Below are positions 36,476-45,073 of a stretch of DNA of 64,000 nt, one piece after another. The stretch lies in the NCBI GenBank assembly GCA_017644105.1, contig JAEPMD010000003.1:96054-160053 (forward strand). Direction: 5' to 3'. The position numbers and the translations under genes were made by a program. The notes beneath the pieces were generated by a model. That model worked only from the letters and a program-made list of their open reading frames with translations, was not told where the DNA came from and made no database searches. The stretch is from Rhizobiaceae bacterium. GTDB taxonomy: Bacteria > Pseudomonadota > Alphaproteobacteria > Rhizobiales > Rhizobiaceae. How positions within the stretch are numbered: the stretch's first letter is position 1; every line of letters begins with the position of its first letter.

Positions 36476-38044
36476 ATGTCAGATATAAAATCAGAAGCTG
36501 AAGCACCTCGCAGAGCAGGACGATCAAGCGGTCGAGCCGGTGGACGAGCAAGCCGTATCGCCGCACGCGCGGCTGCTTTACCAGAAGAAATGCGACCCGT
36601 ACGCCCTGGACTCTCTGGCGGTAGCTATAAGCCCCTTTCTGATACCGATATTCAAAAAATCCATGACGCTGCTATTAAGGCGCTTGAAGAAATTGGTCTG
36701 GCGGACGCACCGCAATCCGGCATTGATCTGATGACACAAGCGGGTGCAATTTTAGGTGACGATGGTCGTCTGCGATATCCAAGAAGCGTTGTTGAAGATG
36801 CATTAGCTTTGGCCTGCAAAGATATCACGCTGCATGGTCGTGATGAACAGTTTGATCTGCATTTGAGCGATAAGAAAGTTCACTATGGCTGTGCTGGTGC
36901 TGCTGTTCAGATGGCTGAAGTAGAAGATGGCACCTACCGCGATTCAAACCTTGAAGATTTATACAGGGCAGCACAGATCGTTCAGGTCATGGACAATATC
37001 CACTTCTTCCAACGCCCCATTGTTGCGCGTGATGTGCTTGATAATCTGGAGATGGATCTCAATACGATTTACGCCTCCTGCGCCGGCACGACCAAACATA
37101 TTGGCACAAGCATCAGCGAACCACATCATGTGACAAAGATGGCTGAACTTATGTATATGATCGCCGGCGGTGAAGATAAGTTCCGCGCCAGACCATTTAT
37201 CTCAAATTCAAACTGCTTTGTTGTACCGCCAATGAAATTCGCGACTGAAAGCTGCGAAGCCATGGAGTCAGCTGTACTGGCTGGTATGCCGGTGCTGCTA
37301 TTGTCTGCGGGTCAAGCAGGTGCGACCGCCCCTGCACCTCTGGCTGCATCCATCGTGCAAGCGGTAGCAGAATGTTTGGCCGGATTGGTTTACATCAATG
37401 CACTGAAGCCCGGACACCCTGCGATTTTTGGAACTTGGCCATTCGTCTCTGATTTGCGGTCTGGCGCCATGTCTGGCGGATCTGGTGAACAAGCACTGCT
37501 AACAGCCGCTTGCGCCCAGATGCATCATTTTTATGGGTTACCCGGAGGTGCAGCCGCAGGGATTGCAGATGCTAAAATGCCCAATATGCAATCGGGCTGG
37601 GAGCAAGGTATCTCCAACACGCTTGCCGGCATGGCAGGTTTGAACATGGTCTATGAAGCAGTTGGCATGCATGCCTCGCTGTTGGGCTTCTGCCAAGAAT
37701 CTCTCATTCTGGGCAATGATATGTTGGGGCAAGCACTTCGTTGCGTTCGCGGCATTGAAGTCACGGAAGACAAGGTCTCCATCGACGTTATGAGACAAGT
37801 TTGCCTTGAGGGCCCAGGACACTTCCTTGGGCATCAGCAAACACTTGATTTGATGCAGACGGAATATGTCTATCCCAAAACTGCAGATCGCTTGAGCCCA
37901 AAAGAATGGGAAGAAGTCGGTCGGCCTGAACCACTCGCGGAAGCGACCAAGCGCAAACATGAAATTTGGGCCAACGCACCTAAGACCCTGATTGATCGTC
38001 AGATCGACAGTGAGATCAGATCAAAATTCAATATCTATGTTTGA
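36476..38044 (+). CDS. Trimethylamine methyltransferase (MttB) family protein, non-pyrrolysine
   Basis: A 522-residue member of the MttB superfamily, with a basic low-complexity N-terminal tail (Arg/Gly/Ala-rich, about residues 10-35) that is common in alphaproteobacterial members. The rest is the TIM-barrel methyltransferase (HDAAIKALEEIGLADAPQSG through the VRGIEVTEDKVSID region). The reading frame has no internal TAG, so it is a pyrrolysine-free homologue; characterised examples demethylate quaternary amines such as glycine betaine onto a corrinoid protein. No corrinoid protein or reductive activase gene is adjacent. Its last 10 bases overlap the convergent Anbu gene. A quaternary-amine importer is encoded about 11 kb away. 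Confidence 0.85.
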   Translation: MSDIKSEAEAPRRAGRSSGRAGGRASRIAARAAALPEEMRPVRPGLSGGSYKPLSDTDIQKIHDAAIKALEEIGLADAPQSGIDLMTQAGAILGDDGRLRYPRSVVEDALALACKDITLHGRDEQFDLHLSDKKVHYGCAGAAVQMAEVEDGTYRDSNLEDLYRAAQIVQVMDNIHFFQRPIVARDVLDNLEMDLNTIYASCAGTTKHIGTSISEPHHVTKMAELMYMIAGGEDKFRARPFISNSNCFVVPPMKFATESCEAMESAVLAGMPVLLLSAGQAGATAPAPLAASIVQAVAECLAGLVYINALKPGHPAIFGTWPFVSDLRSGAMSGGSGEQALLTAACAQMHHFYGLPGGAAAGIADAKMPNMQSGWEQGISNTLAGMAGLNMVYEAVGMHASLLGFCQESLILGNDMLGQALRCVRGIEVTEDKVSIDVMRQVCLEGPGHFLGHQQTLDLMQTEYVYPKTADRLSPKEWEEVGRPEPLAEATKRKHEIWANAPKTLIDRQIDSEIRSKFNIYV

Positions 38045-38778
38045 TCTTTGATGGCATAATCTGGAAGCGCGTCCAGCGCGCTTTTCAATGATTCACCCCA
38101 TTGATTGGAAATCAATTGATAATAAGGATGCGAAAACTCGATCCGATCTGTATGCCCCTGTTGAAGACTGTCTTTTTGATAAGTCTGCAAATCCAAAGGT
38201 AAATCGACAGACAGATTAGCTTTGATGGTGGAATCAAATGAAACCAGCATCAATCGGATTGCTTCTTCAAATGTCATATCCGGATCATGCGCCCGCACGA
38301 GGATCGGTTTGCCATATTTGGTTTCACCAATCTGAAAGAATGGCGTATCCTCAGACGCTTCAATGAAATTGCCTTCCGGATAGATCAAAAAGAGCCGTTG
38401 TCCACCACCTTTGATCTGACCGCCTAAAATGATTGTCGCGTTAAATGCTGACGAACTTTCCTGACCAGATTGCTCATGGTTGGAAATAACATCGCGCAAT
38501 ACTTCACCGATCAATTGCGCCACTTGAAACATTGAGGGCGCAGCAAGGATTGAAGGTTCACGATCATCGGGTGCTTTGGCACGCTCTTCGAGGAGACTTA
38601 CAACCGCTTGTGTGGTCGCCAAATTGCCGGCCGTCATGATTGTCAATAGACGCTCACCTGGCACTTCCCAAGTGAACATTTTTTTAAAAATTGAAATATT
38701 ATCGACGCCAGCATTGGTGCGCGTGTCAGACATAAAGACCAAGCCATGATTTAACCGCATGGCAACACAATAAGTCAT
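38035..38778 (-). CDS. Anbu (bacterial ancestral proteasome beta-subunit-like) protease
   Basis: A 247-residue Ntn-hydrolase of the Anbu family, whose members form large open ring or helical oligomers related to proteasome subunits. Thr2, exposed after removal of Met1 (MTYCVAMRLNHGLVFMSDTR), is the expected nucleophile, with Asp/Arg in SDTRTNAG and Lys in IFKKMF at the family positions. It is the last gene of the known conserved unit ATP-grasp / alpha-E / transglutaminase / Anbu. The physiological substrate has not been established for the family. Its C-terminus overlaps the mttB-like gene by 10 bases. Confidence 0.9.
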   Translation of the reverse strand: MTYCVAMRLNHGLVFMSDTRTNAGVDNISIFKKMFTWEVPGERLLTIMTAGNLATTQAVVSLLEERAKAPDDREPSILAAPSMFQVAQLIGEVLRDVISNHEQSGQESSSAFNATIILGGQIKGGGQRLFLIYPEGNFIEASEDTPFFQIGETKYGKPILVRAHDPDMTFEEAIRLMLVSFDSTIKANLSVDLPLDLQTYQKDSLQQGHTDRIEFSHPYYQLISNQWGESLKSALDALPDYAIKDQT

Positions 38779-38808
38779 GATCCCTCCCGCAAATGATTCG
38801 TTCGCAAT

Positions 38809-39609
38809 TTACTGCTGAACTTGCAAAGACACAATCAGATCTTCATTGCCTGATCCCAATCTGAGACCTGTTATAGGCGCGCAATCACGATAATCAAGAC
38901 CACTGGCCACACGGACATATCTATGATCGGGAGAAATTTGGTTTGAGACATCAAAACCGACCCAGCCAAGCCCAGTGATATAGGCTTCTGCCCAGGCATG
39001 GGTGGCATCTTGTTCAATACGGTCATCCATCATGAGATATCCACTGATATAACGCGCGGCAAAACCCATCTTGCGGGCAGCGGATACAAAGATATGACTA
39101 TGGTCCTGACAAACGCCAGCGCCAGCTTCGATCGCTTGTTCAGCGGTCGTGTTCACAATGGTATTGCCGGTATTATAGCTCACTGCCGCGTGGATCTTCG
39201 CTGACAAAGTGTGAAGCTTTGACAATTCATCTGAAAATTCATCACCCACAGATTTGATGATCTTTTTAACACCTGATCCACATTTGGTGAGCTTGGTAGA
39301 ACGTTGATAGAGCCATAATGGAATATGGGAAATATGCGCGCCAACAATCCCGTTGCGGTCGACGGTCTCAACCTCACCCTCACAGCGAATGATCAACTCT
39401 TTTTGATGTGGAAACACTTTAATGAGCTGAACGCGATTGAGGTTATGATCCTCGTATTCTAGTTCTTGATGCCCACCTTCCACGGTGGTTTCCCATCGAA
39501 TGACCTTTTGCCCATGATAGGGTTTTGGCGTTAAACGAAGTTGTTGAACCCCATAGGGCACGCTTTCGTCATATCGATAAGTTGTTGTGTGAGAAATTGT
39601 TAAAAGCAT
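38809..39609 (-). CDS. Transglutaminase-like cysteine peptidase of the Anbu operon
   Basis: A 266-residue transglutaminase-like protein. It begins with the beta-rich N-terminal domain typical of the family (LLTISHTTTYRYDESVPYGV), followed by the core with catalytic Cys in GAGVCQDHSHIFVSAARK, His in DATHAWAEAYI and Asp in WVGFDVSN. The ATG at 39607-39609 is chosen because GAGAGG lies 6 bases before it. A longer frame to 39660 would run into the alpha-E gene. In genome comparisons these enzymes travel with ATP-grasp and alpha-E proteins, suggesting peptide or isopeptide synthesis and cleavage. Confidence 0.9.
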   Translation of the reverse strand: MLLTISHTTTYRYDESVPYGVQQLRLTPKPYHGQKVIRWETTVEGGHQELEYEDHNLNRVQLIKVFPHQKELIIRCEGEVETVDRNGIVGAHISHIPLWLYQRSTKLTKCGSGVKKIIKSVGDEFSDELSKLHTLSAKIHAAVSYNTGNTIVNTTAEQAIEAGAGVCQDHSHIFVSAARKMGFAARYISGYLMMDDRIEQDATHAWAEAYITGLGWVGFDVSNQISPDHRYVRVASGLDYRDCAPITGLRLGSGNEDLIVSLQVQQ

Positions 39610-39619
39610 ATCAACCTCT

Positions 39620-40561
39620 CTAACTCGAAAAGCGATAGTCAACTTCGATCTGTTGACCAAGCTGGTTTATGTTTGTGATGAAATTGCCTAAAAATTCATG
39701 CAGGCCGTCTTCGATAATTGTATCGATGGTGATTTCAGACAACGAGTCTTTCAGCGTACGAACCAAAGTGTGGCAAGGCAATTCAAGCCCGTAATCTTTT
39801 TCAAGATAACCCAAATTGGTCGAAATCTTACCAACGCAAAATCCAAGCGAGCGCGGTAGGCGCTTATCAAGAATGAGGAAATCCGCAATTTCACGCGGGG
39901 TTAATTCACCACCAGATATCAGTTTAAACGAATTGAGCGCAGACACCGATCTTAAGATCGTTTCCCATTGCACATTATCAAGCGAAGATCCCACCAGCGA
40001 AACGGATGGTAACAGCACATGATATTTTACATCCAAGATACGCGCCGTATTGTCTGCACGTTCGAGAAATGTACCGAGACGTGAGAAATCAAAAATATCG
40101 TTACGCAACATCGTGCCGTGCAAAGCACCCCGAACCAAAGCAGATTGCTGGCGGATGAGCCCTAAAATAAGCGGCAATTCCTTCTGGCGAACTGGTCTAG
40201 ACAACGCTTCGTTCAAGTTCATCCAATTTTCATTCACCGCTTCCCAAACTTCACGCGTCAATGCAGTTCGCACAAGCCGCGCATTGTTGCGCGCTGATTC
40301 ACTGACCACAATCACACTGGATGGGTTTTTCTTATCCCGCAGCAGAAAATTAATGACAGAATCTGCATCGAACTTGTCATAATGCAGCAAATAGGTTTCC
40401 CGCATGCCAGATGTTGTAATGATAGAGGACCATTCATCTTCCGATGTCGCAGTTCTTGTCAACGCAATGCGAAAACCAGCATCTAAAATGCGCGCAGTAT
40501 TCTCACTACGCTCTAAATATCGGTACATCCAAAACAGACCACCCGCTGTCTTACCTAGCAT
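39620..40561 (-). CDS. Alpha-E domain protein
   Basis: A 313-residue all-helical alpha-E domain protein. The start MLGKTAGGLFWMYRYLERSE and the internal FLERADNTARILDVKYHVLL repeat are the hallmarks; the two conserved RxE...NTARIL stretches are visible near residues 17 and 178. The ATG at 40559-40561 is preferred, with GGGGGT before it; an upstream in-frame ATG at 40591 lacks similarity. The molecular function is unknown, but it is predicted to act with the adjacent circularly permuted ATP-grasp ligase. Confidence 0.9.
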   Translation of the reverse strand: MLGKTAGGLFWMYRYLERSENTARILDAGFRIALTRTATSEDEWSSIITTSGMRETYLLHYDKFDADSVINFLLRDKKNPSSVIVVSESARNNARLVRTALTREVWEAVNENWMNLNEALSRPVRQKELPLILGLIRQQSALVRGALHGTMLRNDIFDFSRLGTFLERADNTARILDVKYHVLLPSVSLVGSSLDNVQWETILRSVSALNSFKLISGGELTPREIADFLILDKRLPRSLGFCVGKISTNLGYLEKDYGLELPCHTLVRTLKDSLSEITIDTIIEDGLHEFLGNFITNINQLGQQIEVDYRFSS

Positions 40562-40598
40562 GACCGACCCCCGAATTTTGTAATAACGCAACCATCGA

Positions 40599-42026
40599 TC
40601 AATCCCTCAAAACCCAGGTATCTTTCGTGCCACCACCCTGACTTGAATTCACGACCAAGGAACCTTTTTTCAATGCAACACGGGTTAAACCACCAGGCAC
40701 AATGTCGATCTTTTTCGGCGATACCAATACAAAAGGCCGCAAATCCACATGGCGCGGCGCTAAACCTTTTTTCGTCAGTATTGGAACCGTCGAGAGGCTC
40801 AATGTGGGCTGAGCAATATAATTATCCGGATTGGCCTCAAGCTTTTTGCGGAATGTCGAAATTTCTTTCTTGCTCGCCGCAGGTCCGACCAACATGCCAT
40901 ATCCGCCAGAACCATGAACCTCCTTAACGACAAGCTCATCGAGGTGCTCAAGCACATATTTAAGTGAATCTGGCTCTGAACAACGATAGGTCTCAACATT
41001 TTTAAGGATCGCTTTGCGTCCTGTATAAAACTCAACAATCTCGGGCATATAGCTATAGAGAGCTTTATCATCCGCAATGCCGGTGCCCGGCGCATTGGCG
41101 ATCGTAATTCCGCCAGAACGATAGACATCAAGGATGCCTGGAACCCCAAGCATAGAATCTGGATTGAAATTCAGCGGATCCAAGAAGTCGTCATCAATGC
41201 GCCGATAAAGTACATCGATTGCCTTATAACCTTGCGTTGTGCGCATGGCGACACGACCATCTATGATCTGAAGATCATGCCCTTCAACAAGTTCTGCCCC
41301 CATTTGATCGGCAATGAAAGAATGCTCGAAATAAGCTGAATTATAAATGCCGGGCGTTAGCACAGCGACAACCGGCTTACCTTCGCATTTCAACGGGGCT
41401 GATGCGCGCAGCGATCTGAGCAATCGCTCGGGGTAATCGCTGACCGTACGCACTCTGTTGGATGAAAAGAGTTCGGGGAACATTTGAAGCATCGTTTCCC
41501 GATTTTCCAGCATATATGATACACCAGACGGCGTGCGTGCATTGTCTTCCAACACAAAGAAATCATCTTCGCCTGTGCGCACAATATCAACCCCAACAAT
41601 ATGGGTGTAAATATTGCCCGGTGGTGTGAAGCCAATCATCTTAGGCTCAAAGGCTTCGTTATTTGCCACCAAGCTGGTGGGCACAACACCGGCCTTTAAG
41701 ATTTCTTGACGGTGATAGATATCATGCAAAAATGCATTCAACGCTTGAACACGCTGTTCAATACCTTCCGCAAGCTTTGAAAATTCTCGTGCAGCCAACA
41801 CCCGCGGCACAATATCAAATGGGATAAGCCGTTCTGTAGCCGCGTCATCACCATACACATTAAAGGTAATGCCGGTTCGCCGGAAAAATATTTCAGCTTC
41901 TTCAGTTTTTTTGGTGAGCGCTTTTGGGTCTTCAGAATTAACCCATTCGTGAATAGACTTATATGGATTGCGGGGGTCAACACCCTTTGCAAACATTTCG
42001 TCAAAGAAAACTTGATCTTTACTCAT
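40599..42026 (-). CDS. Circularly permuted ATP-grasp type 2 protein
   Basis: A 475-residue peptide-ligase-like ATP-grasp protein of the circularly permuted type 2 group, first gene of the Anbu operon. Typical segments are EQRVQALNAFLHDIYHRQEI near residue 90, EDNARTPSGVSYMLENRE near 160, ELVEGHDLQIIDGRV near 245 and VVKEVHGSGGYGMLVGP near 369, which carries the ATP-binding glycines. It would form an amide bond between an amino acid or peptide and an acceptor. The next gene follows after 37 bases. Confidence 0.93.
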   Translation of the reverse strand: MSKDQVFFDEMFAKGVDPRNPYKSIHEWVNSEDPKALTKKTEEAEIFFRRTGITFNVYGDDAATERLIPFDIVPRVLAAREFSKLAEGIEQRVQALNAFLHDIYHRQEILKAGVVPTSLVANNEAFEPKMIGFTPPGNIYTHIVGVDIVRTGEDDFFVLEDNARTPSGVSYMLENRETMLQMFPELFSSNRVRTVSDYPERLLRSLRASAPLKCEGKPVVAVLTPGIYNSAYFEHSFIADQMGAELVEGHDLQIIDGRVAMRTTQGYKAIDVLYRRIDDDFLDPLNFNPDSMLGVPGILDVYRSGGITIANAPGTGIADDKALYSYMPEIVEFYTGRKAILKNVETYRCSEPDSLKYVLEHLDELVVKEVHGSGGYGMLVGPAASKKEISTFRKKLEANPDNYIAQPTLSLSTVPILTKKGLAPRHVDLRPFVLVSPKKIDIVPGGLTRVALKKGSLVVNSSQGGGTKDTWVLRD

Positions 42027-42132
42027 ATGAAAAGACTACATTTCTAACAATTGATTACAACCCCCAAAACTTATATTTCTCAGCGGATTGTGAAATTTTC
42101 AGAATCTCCGTGAACGCTATCAGGTCGATCAA

Positions 42133-43110
42133 ATGCAAAATATGTACACTTGCTCAATAATTCATCAGTTTGGAAAACTAGAGGACGTGATAGAACTTGA
42201 GACGAGAGAGTTATCCATTTGCGGACCAAATGACCTTGTGATCCGAATGGAATATGCGCCTATCAATCCATCCGATTTGATTACCATCAGCGGCGCCTAT
42301 CGTGGCCGTACGCAATTGCCGTTCTTGCCAGGTTTCGAAGGTGTCGGTATCGTTCATCAAGTGGGAGATAATGTATCGCAATTCAAAATTGGCGAGCGCG
42401 TCATGCCAATCCGCCAATCGGGCACATGGCAGCAATATCAGATCGCGAGCAGCGAAAATTGTTTCAAGATGGATGATCGTTTGTCGGCACAAGATGCTGC
42501 TATGTCTTACATCAACCCAATGACAGCAATCAAAATGGTTGTTGAAATCGCTGAAGTGAAGAAAGCGGATAAAGTTCTGGTCAATGCAGCCAATTCCGAA
42601 ATTGGCCATATCATCATTGAGCTTTGCCTCAAGATTGGTGCTGATATTACAGCGCTTGCGCGCTCGGATCGTTCGGCAAATGAATTGAGCCAAAAATTTG
42701 GCGATCAAGTCACCGTTCAAAACCAAGATCGGTTTCTTTCGGTGAAGAACGTACAAAACTATAATGCGATGTTTGATGCAATTGGCGGACCGGTCGCCGA
42801 AGAGTTGGCGTTATCGCTTAAAAATAATGGCATGATCGTACATTACGGGCTTTTGTCCGGTGTGCCGATCAGTCCAAAGCTCAACGAGCAGCGCCCAGAT
42901 ATTCAGCTCAAACTCTATTGGCTTCGAAACTGGGTACACAACGCTCCTTATGAAGATGTGCAAAAGATGTTTGATAAATCAGCTGGATTAATTTTGGATG
43001 GCACCATTTCAACACGCGTATTTAAGACACTGCCTTTGGAACATATCAAACACGCAGAAAAAGCGCTGAATGATCCAAACAGATCAGGTAAGGTTTTGCT
43101 CAAATTGTAG
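42133..43110 (+). CDS. Zinc-independent alcohol dehydrogenase / quinone oxidoreductase-like MDR protein
   Basis: A 325-residue medium-chain dehydrogenase/reductase. The N-terminal GroES-like domain has RMEYAPINPSDLITISGAYR and LPFLPGFEGVGIVHQVGDNV; the cofactor domain follows (KVLVNAANSEIGHIIIELCL, then LARSDRS). The zinc-binding cysteines are absent, as in quinone reductases and enoyl-thioester reductases of the family. The cofactor motif is NAANSEIGHI, short of the usual glycines. It is transcribed alone toward the SDR gene of the biotin operon, ending 2 bases from it. The substrate cannot be inferred. Confidence 0.85.
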   Translation: MQNMYTCSIIHQFGKLEDVIELETRELSICGPNDLVIRMEYAPINPSDLITISGAYRGRTQLPFLPGFEGVGIVHQVGDNVSQFKIGERVMPIRQSGTWQQYQIASSENCFKMDDRLSAQDAAMSYINPMTAIKMVVEIAEVKKADKVLVNAANSEIGHIIIELCLKIGADITALARSDRSANELSQKFGDQVTVQNQDRFLSVKNVQNYNAMFDAIGGPVAEELALSLKNNGMIVHYGLLSGVPISPKLNEQRPDIQLKLYWLRNWVHNAPYEDVQKMFDKSAGLILDGTISTRVFKTLPLEHIKHAEKALNDPNRSGKVLLKL

Positions 43111-43112
43111 CA

Positions 43113-43865
43113 CTAACGCTCATCCATCTTTCTGATAAAGAATTTTTCCAGCCAACCCGTTGGCAAGGTCGAAATCAGCCAGATGAAAAACGCCTGATGC
43201 CATGGGAATATGATACGACCCTTGTTGCGTCTAAGGCCATGGATTATCTTCCCAGCGGCTTCTTCAACGGGCATGACGGACATATTCTTCGGCGCATTTT
43301 GCACCATGGGTGTTTTAACAAAACCAGGACAAACAACGCTCACGCCGACGCCATATTTCGCATATTGCCCACGCAGCGCTTCGCCATAGAGCCTCACCCA
43401 AGCTTTGCTGGCAGAATATCCCGCAGGTCGCCCAAAGGTTCGAAATCCTGCAAGCGAACTTAAAACAGCCACCTGCCCACATTGGCGCTCCTTAAGGCGC
43501 GGCAGCAATGGTTCAACCATATTTAAAACGCCAAACACATTGATCTCCGTCGTTAAACGAATGAAATCCGTATCCTCATATTGACGCCCAACGCCGGCAC
43601 TTGCGACTACTAAATCAAATGCGTGTTGGTCATCCAATGAGAGCAGAAGGTCGCTCATCTGTTTATCATCACGCACATCAATGACATGGGAAGACACGGT
43701 AGCACCCTTCGCGCGACATTGTTTTGCTACATCATCAAGCCGCTTTTCATCTCGGCCTAATAAACAAAGATGCACACCAGAAGCCGCAAGCTGCAGAGCC
43801 ATTTCCGCACCAATACCGCTTGATCCACCAGATATCACAATATTTTTAAATTCTAATTGCTGCAC
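43113..43865 (-). CDS. SDR-family oxidoreductase at the end of the biotin-transport operon
   Basis: A 250-residue classical SDR: ISGGSSGIGAEMALQLAASG near residue 12, catalytic Ser in VLSSLAGFR and YSASKAWVRLYG (YxxxK) near residue 157. Positively charged LLGRDEKR after the second strand suggests NADPH. A hydrophobic C-terminal segment (WHQAFFIWLISTLPTGWL) may associate with the membrane, as in some beta-ketoacyl reductase-like SDRs. Its start overlaps the thiolase gene by 13 bases. It may reduce a beta-keto product of that thiolase; this is an inference from position. Confidence 0.85.
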   Translation of the reverse strand: MQQLEFKNIVISGGSSGIGAEMALQLAASGVHLCLLGRDEKRLDDVAKQCRAKGATVSSHVIDVRDDKQMSDLLLSLDDQHAFDLVVASAGVGRQYEDTDFIRLTTEINVFGVLNMVEPLLPRLKERQCGQVAVLSSLAGFRTFGRPAGYSASKAWVRLYGEALRGQYAKYGVGVSVVCPGFVKTPMVQNAPKNMSVMPVEEAAGKIIHGLRRNKGRIIFPWHQAFFIWLISTLPTGWLEKFFIRKMDER

Positions 43866-45073
43866 GAATTCACCTTCAAAGATTTAAATAATGTGCTGAC
43901 ACCCATGCCGCCCGCTGTTCCCAATGTGGCAAGCGATATCGCCTTGTCTCGGAAATTTTGATCTTTCAACATTTGCGCAAATAACCGAACCACTAATATT
44001 GCGCCTGACGCTCCAAATGGATGCCCCAGTGCCAGCGCACCACCATCCAAATTCACGCGCTCCGCTTCAATTCCCAATCCATCGAGCGATGCCAAAACCT
44101 GCGACGCAAACGCTTCATTAAACTCGATAAACTGAAGGTCTTTTACGCAAATATTTCGCTGGCGATCAAATAGATAAGTCGTCGAAGCGATGGGGCCAAT
44201 GCCCAAGTGATTGGGATCAACGCCTCGCGTCGCACCATCGACAAAGGCTATTGCCTTTTCAATCCCAAGATCCTTTGCTTTGGCGAGACTTGTTATAACC
44301 ACTAGTGCAGCGCCATCGTTAAGTGGACAAGAGTTACCAGCAGTAACTGTCCCACTAGATACAAACTTCGCTGGCAATACCGCAAGCTTTTGCAAATTCG
44401 TATCATCCCGCGGGCATTCATCAAGATTGAATAGTTGATCCCCCAACATGGTGGGAACAATTTCATCTGCGAATATCTCTGATCTTTGTGATTGAACCGC
44501 ACGCTGATGGCTTTGTAAGGCAAATGCATCTTGCCGCTCCCGCGAGATGGAATAGGTTCTCGCAACGTTTTCAGCCGCAACCCCCATATCAGGATCACCA
44601 ATATTATCTGGTGAAAATCTGGCGCGATCATAGAACTCTAATTCACCACTTGATGCTGAACTTTGCCTCGCGCGTTTTGGTGCAGTGCTGACACTTTCAA
44701 CACCCCCAGCAACATAGATGTCCCCTGCGCCGGACATGACCATGCGACAGGCAAGGTTGATAGCTTCCAAACCACCACCGCATTGCCGATCCACGGTTAA
44801 TCCAGGTACATGTAAGTCAAACCCGGCCATAAGTGCTGCCAATCGCGCAATATTGCCGCCACCGCCGGCAGCATTGCCAACAATCACATCATCTATGTCA
44901 GAAGCATCGATCTTTGCAGATGAGACAACATTTTTCAAAACGGTTGATAACAGCACTTCCGCGGAAACATTTTTAAACATGCCATTCGCTCGACCAATAG
45001 CACTCCGCTTAGCCGAAATGATGACGGGAAGATGCTTATCGTCAATTTTAGAATTGTCGTAACTGGTCATCAT
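43853..45073 (-). CDS. Thiolase-family protein (YhfS-like) lacking the second catalytic cysteine
   Basis: A 406-residue thiolase. The acylated nucleophile is Cys98 in VDRQCGGGLEAINLACRM, the NEAF motif is present (IEFNEAFASQV near residue 325) and the GHPFGASGA histidine motif lies near residue 357. However, the C-terminal CxG motif that normally provides the second catalytic cysteine reads TLGTAGGMG near residue 384, so the cysteine is replaced by glycine. The protein may therefore not catalyse ordinary Claisen condensation or cleavage. It overlaps the ligase gene by 26 bases and the SDR gene by 13. Bacillus subtilis YhfS, in the biotin-controlled yhfUTS operon, is the closest contextual analogue I can recall. 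Confidence 0.87.
   Translation of the reverse strand: MMTSYDNSKIDDKHLPVIISAKRSAIGRANGMFKNVSAEVLLSTVLKNVVSSAKIDASDIDDVIVGNAAGGGGNIARLAALMAGFDLHVPGLTVDRQCGGGLEAINLACRMVMSGAGDIYVAGGVESVSTAPKRARQSSASSGELEFYDRARFSPDNIGDPDMGVAAENVARTYSISRERQDAFALQSHQRAVQSQRSEIFADEIVPTMLGDQLFNLDECPRDDTNLQKLAVLPAKFVSSGTVTAGNSCPLNDGAALVVITSLAKAKDLGIEKAIAFVDGATRGVDPNHLGIGPIASTTYLFDRQRNICVKDLQFIEFNEAFASQVLASLDGLGIEAERVNLDGGALALGHPFGASGAILVVRLFAQMLKDQNFRDKAISLATLGTAGGMGVSTLFKSLKVNSCSN

Noticed and set aside
42211..42756. A 181-codon minus-strand frame opposite the MDR dehydrogenase gene
   Set aside because: Antisense shadow rich in His, Cys and Arg, lacking a supported start.
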